NCBI GenBank assembly: GCA_964541695.1 | Contig: CAZIRB010000085.1 | Span: 1 to 9,897 of the forward strand | Length of the DNA stretch: 9,897 bases | Direction of reading: 5' to 3' | Source: CAZKGE01 sp964541695 | GTDB taxonomy: Bacteria > Bacillota > Clostridia > Christensenellales > CAG-138 | Shown here: piece after piece, positions 5,256-9,897 of the stretch | How positions within the stretch are numbered: position 1 is the first letter of the stretch | How the letters are laid out: each line of letters starts with the position of its first letter | Program-made: the position numbers and the translations under genes | Notes under the pieces: model-generated | The model's database searches: none | What the model was told of the DNA's origin: nothing | The model's input: only the letters and a program-made list of their open reading frames with translations

Positions 5256-6095
5256 CTAGCGGATTACGCCGATGAGCAGGTAGCGCGCGTCGTACATAAA
5301 GTACGTGCAGGTGCTGAGCGTCAGCAGCCGGTCCGTCGGCAAAACCTGCACGTCCGACGCAAAATCGGAGTTCGCGGCGGCCTCGGCGACGAAGTCCGAA
5401 AACGCCTGATCGCTCTCGAACGCGGTCGGCACCCGGTCGGACGTCGTCCCGTACCCCGCGAACCACTCGACACTGTGGTCGCCGGACGGCGTGAACAGCG
5501 TCATGCTTCTGTGCGCGTCGTAATACGACTGCTTGCCGAATTTCTCGAGCCCCGCGAACATCGAGCCGTTCTTCATGTGGTGGCCGTACAACACGGTATT
5601 GCGGTCCGAAAAATCGGCCGCGTTCGCCGCGTCCATGAATATGCAGCCCGACGCGCCGCGCTTGCCGGTGAACAGGTGGTGCAGGTAATAGCTTTCGTCC
5701 TCGCCCTGCACGACGGGATAGTCGATTACGGTGTCCGGCAATGTGATCCATGCGACCGTGTCGGGGTTGATGTTCAAAAGCTTTTCAAAATTCATCTGAG
5801 ATTCCACGACGGCCGGCGCTTCAACGCTCCCCGGCTCGGCAGGGACTGCGGGCGAAGCGGCTGGGCCGTCCTCTACCGGCGCCGCGCCGCCCTGCGCGGG
5901 GGCGGGAACGGCTTCGCCCTCCGGCTCGGCAAGCTCCGTCCGGAGCTCGGCGTACAGCTCGTCCGCCGCGTCGTACTCGAGCCGGACCAGGATCAGCTGG
6001 TACGCGGAGTATCCGATCGCGATAATGCACACGCACACAACCAGATATAAAAGCCAGGGCCGCCGCTTGCGCCGTTTCTTTTTTGGGGAGTCCAT
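5256..6095 (-). CDS. srtB: Class B sortase, membrane-anchored
   Basis: This transpeptidase cleaves surface proteins at a sorting motif and joins them to peptidoglycan outside the cell. The 279-residue protein has a basic cytoplasmic tail (KKKRRKRR), a transmembrane segment at about 14-36, a Pro/Ala/Glu-rich linker at about 55-98, and a sortase domain from about 100 to the end. The catalytic triad is visible: His172 in NTVLYGHHM, Cys263 in TLSTCTY and Arg271 in DARYLLIG. Blocks such as AWITLPDTVIDYPVVQ and YYLHHLFTGKRGASGCIFMD are typical of class B. AAAGGAG lies eight bases before ATG 6095. The gene follows the SPKTG surface protein by 71 bases, which suggests a dedicated enzyme-substrate pair. 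Other substrates elsewhere in the genome are possible. Confidence 0.96.
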   Translation of the reverse strand: MDSPKKKRRKRRPWLLYLVVCVCIIAIGYSAYQLILVRLEYDAADELYAELRTELAEPEGEAVPAPAQGGAAPVEDGPAASPAVPAEPGSVEAPAVVESQMNFEKLLNINPDTVAWITLPDTVIDYPVVQGEDESYYLHHLFTGKRGASGCIFMDAANAADFSDRNTVLYGHHMKNGSMFAGLEKFGKQSYYDAHRSMTLFTPSGDHSVEWFAGYGTTSDRVPTAFESDQAFSDFVAEAAANSDFASDVQVLPTDRLLTLSTCTYFMYDARYLLIGVIR

Positions 6096-6120
6096 CGATT
6101 CAGCTCCTTTATCAAATCGG

Positions 6121-6151
6121 AAAAGCAGGCCCGCTTATGCGCGGGCCCGCT
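6121..6151 (-). terminator. Hairpin with short T-tract between surface-protein gene and sortase gene
   Basis: On the minus strand AGCGGGCCCGC (6151-6141) pairs with GCGGGCCTGCT (6134-6124): 11 base pairs including one G-U, with a six-base loop. It is followed by only three or four T before CC. The stem is very stable but the T-tract is short, so it may act as a partial terminator that lowers sortase expression relative to the surface protein. No separate promoter is visible before the sortase gene. Confidence 0.65.
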
Positions 6152-6166
6152 ATGCTACCCGTTTTT

Positions 6167-9100
6167 TTACCGGCCGCGCCCGCGCCTGCGGATCATGAGG
6201 ATCGTGACGAACAGCAGCAGTGCGCTGACCGTGAGGATCGCGAGCCATAGCTCCGGCATCGCGTCGTCGCCCGTCTTCGGCGAGTCACCCTTGCTCACGG
6301 GCGAATCGAGCATCACGATCGTCTGCGGCGTGCCGTCGACGTTCACCGTAAACTCGATGGAGTCGGCAATCTTGTAGCCGCTCGGCGCGCTCTCCTCGAC
6401 GAGCGTATAGGTCCTCCCCGCCACAAGCGTGGCAAGAATGCGGTGCGGCGCGATTCCAGTCACCCAGCGGTCCACGACGGTGAGGCCGTCCATGAGCCGT
6501 AGCGTCGCGCCCGTCAGCTCGGCCGTGCCGGTCTTGGCGCGCTTGCTGAACGACACGTCCGTGGGCTTGTCGATCATCTCGACATAGTCGACTCTGCCGT
6601 CCGAGCTGACCGTAAAGTTGATACTCGACGTCATCGCGTAGCCGCCCGGCGGGCTCTCCTCGACGAGCGTATAGGTCTTGCCGGCCACAAGCTTGGCGGT
6701 GATCATGTGCGGCGTGGTGCCCGACACGGCGAATAAAAACGCACAGAACGGAAAGTACAGGCGCAGTCTTGCGCCCGGCAGCTCCGGCCCGCCCGTGATG
6801 GCGACCTTGCTGATGGTCACGCGCGTGGCCTCGTCCACCATCACCACCCGGTCGGCGGTGCCATCCGCGCTGACGGTGAACTCGATGCTCGACGACACGA
6901 TGTAGCCGTCCGGCGCAGTCTCCTCGACGAGCGTATAGGTCTTGCCGGCCACAAGCTTGGCGGTGACCGTGTGCGGCGTGGTGCCCGACACCCAGCTCTC
7001 CACGGTGGTGGCGCCGTCCATGATGTGCAGCGTCGCGCCCGGCAGCTCCGGCCCGCCCGTGACGGCGACCTTGCTGATGGTTACGCTCGTAGCCCCGTCC
7101 ACCATCTCCACGCGGTTTACGCTGTTGTCCGCGTTGACCGTAAACTCGATCGAGGCCGCCACGACATATCCGTCCGGCGCGGTCTCCTCCACAAGCGTGT
7201 AGGTTTTGCCGACCGTAAGCTTGCCCACGACCTCGTGCGGCGTGTTCGTCGACACCCATGATTCGACAACGGTTTCGCCGTCCAGAACGCGAAGGCTCGC
7301 GCCCGGCAGCTCCGGACCGCCCGTGATGGCCACCTTGCTGACGGTCACGCGCGTAGCCTCGTCTATCATCTCCACGCGTCCGACGGTATCGTCCGCGCCG
7401 ACGGTAAACTGGACGTTCGACGACACGATGTAGCCGGCCGGCGCGGATTCCTCGATGAGCGTGTACGTCTTGCCGGCGATGAGCCCCTCAATCTCGTGCG
7501 GCTCGGTGCCCGACGTCCAGGAATCGATCAAGGTCCCGCCGTCCATGACCTTCAGGATCGCGCCCGGCAGCTCGTCGCCGCCCGTAATCGCCACCTTGCT
7601 GATTGCGACGCGGGTCTTTGCGTTCGTCACCTGATGCTGTCCGCCCTCGTGGGCAAAGCTATCGTGGAACACCTCTCCGATCTCCGCAAGGAACGTATTC
7701 CAATCCGTCTCGTCCTCGCCGGGGATGGCAAAGTAATGCGGCTCGTAGCCGATCGCGTAGCCGGCCGGCGCCTTCGTCTCCTCGATTACATAGAGCTGGT
7801 CGTATTTGAGGGCGTCGAACTGCACCACGCCGCTCGCGTTCGTGACCTTTTTCGTACTGGCCTCGCGCAATCCGGTGTCGCGGTTGATCTCCCATAGCGT
7901 AAACTCCGCGCCGGGAAGTACCGTTGTGATGTCGTCTTCGTCGATCTTGGTCAGGCGGATGGAGTTCGGCTCCACTCGGATGCTCGCATCCGACTCCAGC
8001 ACGAGGAAACTGTTGGCATACGTGCTCTGGATGCCCGACAACGCACTGAGCTGAACCGTGTTGCTCACACTGAGCGTGGAACCCAGCGTGCCTAACAGCT
8101 GCACCGAGTACTCGACGATCACGTATTTTTGATCCGGCACCGTAATGCTGAACAGGCGCGTGCCGCTGTTATAATTGAAGGACACGCCCGTGGTCAGGAC
8201 CGCATTTGTCGCGCCGTCGCGCACGCGCACATTGTCCGTCGAAAGCAGCATGTAGTCCTGGAGCGTGTCCGTCAGCGTCAACGAATCCGACGCACTAGCC
8301 AGATCGACCGCAAGCTTGTTGACTTCGATCTTATAGTCGACCAAAAATCCGGACTGACTGCCCGTCTTACTGATTACGACGGGCGTTACTTCCTTGACGG
8401 CGGACTTCGTCTCGGCAAGCATGCCGTCCACGTGCAGCATAGCGCTGTTGGAAAAAGTCTGTTTTTCGTTGGTGACGAGCCGCGACGGCTTGATGGACGT
8501 CGAAAACTCGATCGTGGCCTGCTTTTGCCCGATATCATTGAGCGAGAACGTCAGCTCGCTGCCATCAGGCGACACGGCGGGGGTGATTGCTGTGGATCCG
8601 CTTATCCCCTTATACGTGACTTTCGCCGACCCCTCGACGTAGCTCAAGTCCGCCGGCAGTGTATCCACGACGGTGACGGTCTTGCCCGTATAGTCNNNNN
8701 NNNNNNNNNNNNNNNNNNNNNNNNNNNNNNNNNNNNNNNNNNNNNNNNNNNNNNNNNNNNNNNNNNNNNNNNNNNNNNNNNNNNNNNNNNNNNNNCGCCG
8801 CCGGCCACCGCCGCTGTTCCGGCCGTAATCGTAATCGTCCAGTCCGCCGTGTAGGTTATCTGGTCGGTCGTCTGATTTCCGACAACCGTCTTGGTAAGAG
8901 CAGGGTCGCTCCCCGGACCGTTGGTGCGCGAAACGCTGGCTTCATCCGAATAGGTCTTGCCCCAGGCGGTGAATTCGGCCTTGTTGCTGAACGTATACGA
9001 GCCCGGAGCGGTCAGGTAGCTGGCGTCAATCTGGGTCTGGTACGTAAACGTGTATTTCTGCGGGGTGTGGCTTTGTATGAGATAGGTGAATCCCTTGCCG

Positions 9101-9897
9101 TCCGGGTTTACCGTCAAGGTGCCGGCGGGGGCGGGCTCCACGCTGCCCTTCACGGTCACCGAACCCACAATCGTATGGCCCGCGGAAGCGGACGGGATCG
9201 TATCGGTGATCGTGATGCCGTACATATCGAGCGGGTAGTTGTCGTTGACGGTGACCGTCCAATCGATGCGGCCCTCGGGCGAAGGCGATCCGGCCGCAGC
9301 CGTCTTATCGACCCAGGTCTTTGTGATATCGCTTATTCTGGTCGTGACGCTGTCGGTTTTCGGCACGCCTGCCGACTCGTACCACGAAATCGTGTTATTA
9401 AGGCCGCCTGTGACCGTGGTGGCCATCTGTTGAAATACCGCGTCGGCAATCCTGGCCCTGTACGTGAGCGTAACCGAGTTGGACGGCCCGACGGACGGCA
9501 CCGTAAACGTTACATTCTGCCCGCTGCCCGTGGCGGTCACGGTTGCCGGTGATGCCGAACCTTCCACATATGTCAGATCGGCGCCGAACGTGTCCTCGAT
9601 CACCACGTTGGTCACGTTTGCGTCGGCCTTAACCTCGACCTGATATGTCACCTCGTTGCCCGAGATGGAACTCCGCGTCTTATCCGCCGTCACCTTCGGC
9701 GCCTCGAACGTGACCGTGATGGTGCTCGAACCCGGGAACGTGATTACCTGCTCGTTGCCGTCCGCGATTTCGGCAAGGTTGAACGAACCGTTGAGGCGCA
9801 GCGTGCCCCGCATCTCGCTCGTGCCGTTTGCGTCCAGATACGCCTGCAGCAGCTGGATACTCAGAACGTTGCTGGCAATTGAAAACGTGCCGGCCTT
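6167..9897 (-). CDS. Large wall-anchored surface protein with isopeptide-type and Cna-B-like domains; 5' end outside window, internal assembly gap
   Basis: This is a probable adhesin. The frame is open to the window edge, so signal peptide and N-terminus are missing; 1209 residues are visible, 367 before and 842 after the N gap. In order: an Ig-like adhesive domain (9897-about 9694); four domains of the fimbrial isopeptide/DUF11 type, each opening with a lysine block (ADKT, ITKT, LTKT, ISKT) and closing with an Asn strand (NNT, SNK, SNS, SNT); a full SpaA-type Cna-B domain (7963-7616, Lys in LTKID, Glu in VIEET, Asn in QVTN); five short Cna-B-like repeats; then SPKTG, a transmembrane segment and RRRGRGR. 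The next gene is a class B sortase. The protein is predicted to be attached to peptidoglycan. The apparent start at 8668 is an artefact of the gap. The binding target cannot be told from sequence. Confidence 0.92.
6170..6283 (-). other. Cell-wall sorting signal: SPKTG, hydrophobic segment, positive tail
   Basis: SPKTG is encoded at 6283-6269, followed by a short acidic linker, a hydrophobic stretch of about 19 residues (about 6247-6191, WLAILTVSALLLFVTILMI) and the charged end RRRGRGR. This is the three-part sorting signal of sortase substrates. The pentapeptide fits the (S/P)PxTG form used by C. difficile sortase B rather than the canonical LPxTG or the NPQTN of staphylococcal SrtB. Confidence 0.93.
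6299..7615 (-). repeat. Five tandem Cna-B-like repeats of 87-88 residues
   Basis: In coding order the units are R1 7615-7355 (87 residues), R2 7354-7091, R3 7090-6827, R4 6826-6563 and R5 6562-6299 (88 each). Each has T-x-V-x-x-SK near the start, GGPELPGA-like residues 12-19, GKTYTLVEE near 49-57, APxGY, and V-x-M-x-D at the end. Lys7, Glu56/57 and Asp86 are conserved (one lower for Glu and Asp in R1), the arrangement needed for a Lys-Asp isopeptide bond of the CnaB2 kind. R3 and R4 share about 70 nearly identical bases (three differences), showing recent duplication or gene conversion. R5 is the most diverged. Confidence 0.93.
6728..6770 (-). other. Length-conserved block of foreign sequence inside repeat R4
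   Basis: Between flanks nearly identical to repeat R3, 43 bases differ almost completely from the R3 counterpart (6992-7034) without any change in length. The core is 30 bases (6728-6757), encoding YFPFCAFLFA in place of MDGATTVESW. About three quarters of the core bases are purines on the plus strand. It introduces the only cysteine in the visible protein. It could be a real replacement or an assembly error. Confidence 0.75.
8696..8795. other. Assembly gap (100 N)
   Basis: Exactly 100 N mark a scaffold join of unknown true size, inside the fourth isopeptide-type domain of the surface protein. One base of a codon remains on the upstream side (8796) and a whole codon starts at 8695 on the other, so an intact gene needs a true length of 2 modulo 3; 100 is not compatible and creates an artificial frame break. 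Confidence 0.98.

Noticed and set aside
6162..6168. Run of seven T as a terminator
   Set aside because: On the coding (minus) strand it is an A-run just after the stop codon with no stem before it; the real hairpin lies further downstream.
6728..6770. Variable region of a diversity-generating retroelement
   Set aside because: No reverse transcriptase or template repeat is visible in the window and the differences are not limited to adenine positions; nothing here supports it beyond the localised change.
6299..7615. CRISPR array or non-coding tandem repeat
   Set aside because: The period is 261-264 bases, in frame with a protein domain; there are no short direct repeats with unique spacers.
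8644..8668. Separate gene starting at 8668 and a protein running through the N gap to 8644
   Set aside because: The frame is open upstream of 8668 to the gap, and the tail read through the N run is an artefact of the arbitrary 100-base gap length. It is one gene.

Overview
The window is a high-GC stretch of bacterial chromosome in which every supportable gene lies on the minus strand. The gene content (queA-tgt-tsaE-tsaB-rimI order, a class B sortase, a wall-anchored protein with Cna-B-type repeats, consensus sigma-A promoters, AGGAGG-like ribosome sites) points to a Gram-positive Firmicute, most likely an uncultured member of the Clostridia. A run of exactly 100 N shows that this is a scaffolded draft or metagenome assembly. 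The species cannot be named from the sequence.

Read in the direction of transcription (right to left), there are three blocks. (1) 9897-5176 is a cell-surface module: a large surface protein, 5'-truncated at the window edge and interrupted by the N gap. It ends in five 87-88-residue Cna-B-like repeats and an SPKTG sorting signal. A hairpin with a short T-tract separates it from a class B sortase gene, and a strong palindromic terminator closes the module. (2) 5110-841 is a tRNA-modification operon, queA, tgt, tsaE, tsaB, rimI and a SEC-C zinc-motif protein, with a promoter just upstream of queA and 1-4 base overlaps at three of its five junctions. (3) 824-1 is a tRNA operon with a perfect consensus promoter (TTGACA-17-TATAAT), transcribed in the order Arg(TCT), His(GTG), Gln(TTG), Lys(TTT), Leu(TAG), Gly(GCC), Gly(TCC), Lys(CTT). 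The last tRNA is cut by the window edge.

The blocks make functional sense. The sortase next to the surface protein is probably the enzyme that anchors it, because SPKTG resembles the (S/P)PxTG signal used by the class B sortase of Clostridioides difficile. The modification operon supplies enzymes for queuosine (QueA, Tgt) and t6A (TsaE, TsaB), and the adjacent tRNA cluster contains natural substrates of both pathways: His-GTG for queuosine, and Lys-TTT, Lys-CTT and Arg-TCT for t6A.

The most unusual signal is inside the fourth Cna-B repeat. About 30-43 bases are replaced, at exactly conserved length, by unrelated purine-rich (plus strand) sequence encoding a hydrophobic stretch with the only cysteine in the visible protein. 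It lies between flanks nearly identical to the neighbouring repeat. I found no evidence for a wholly new system; most of the window is recognisable.
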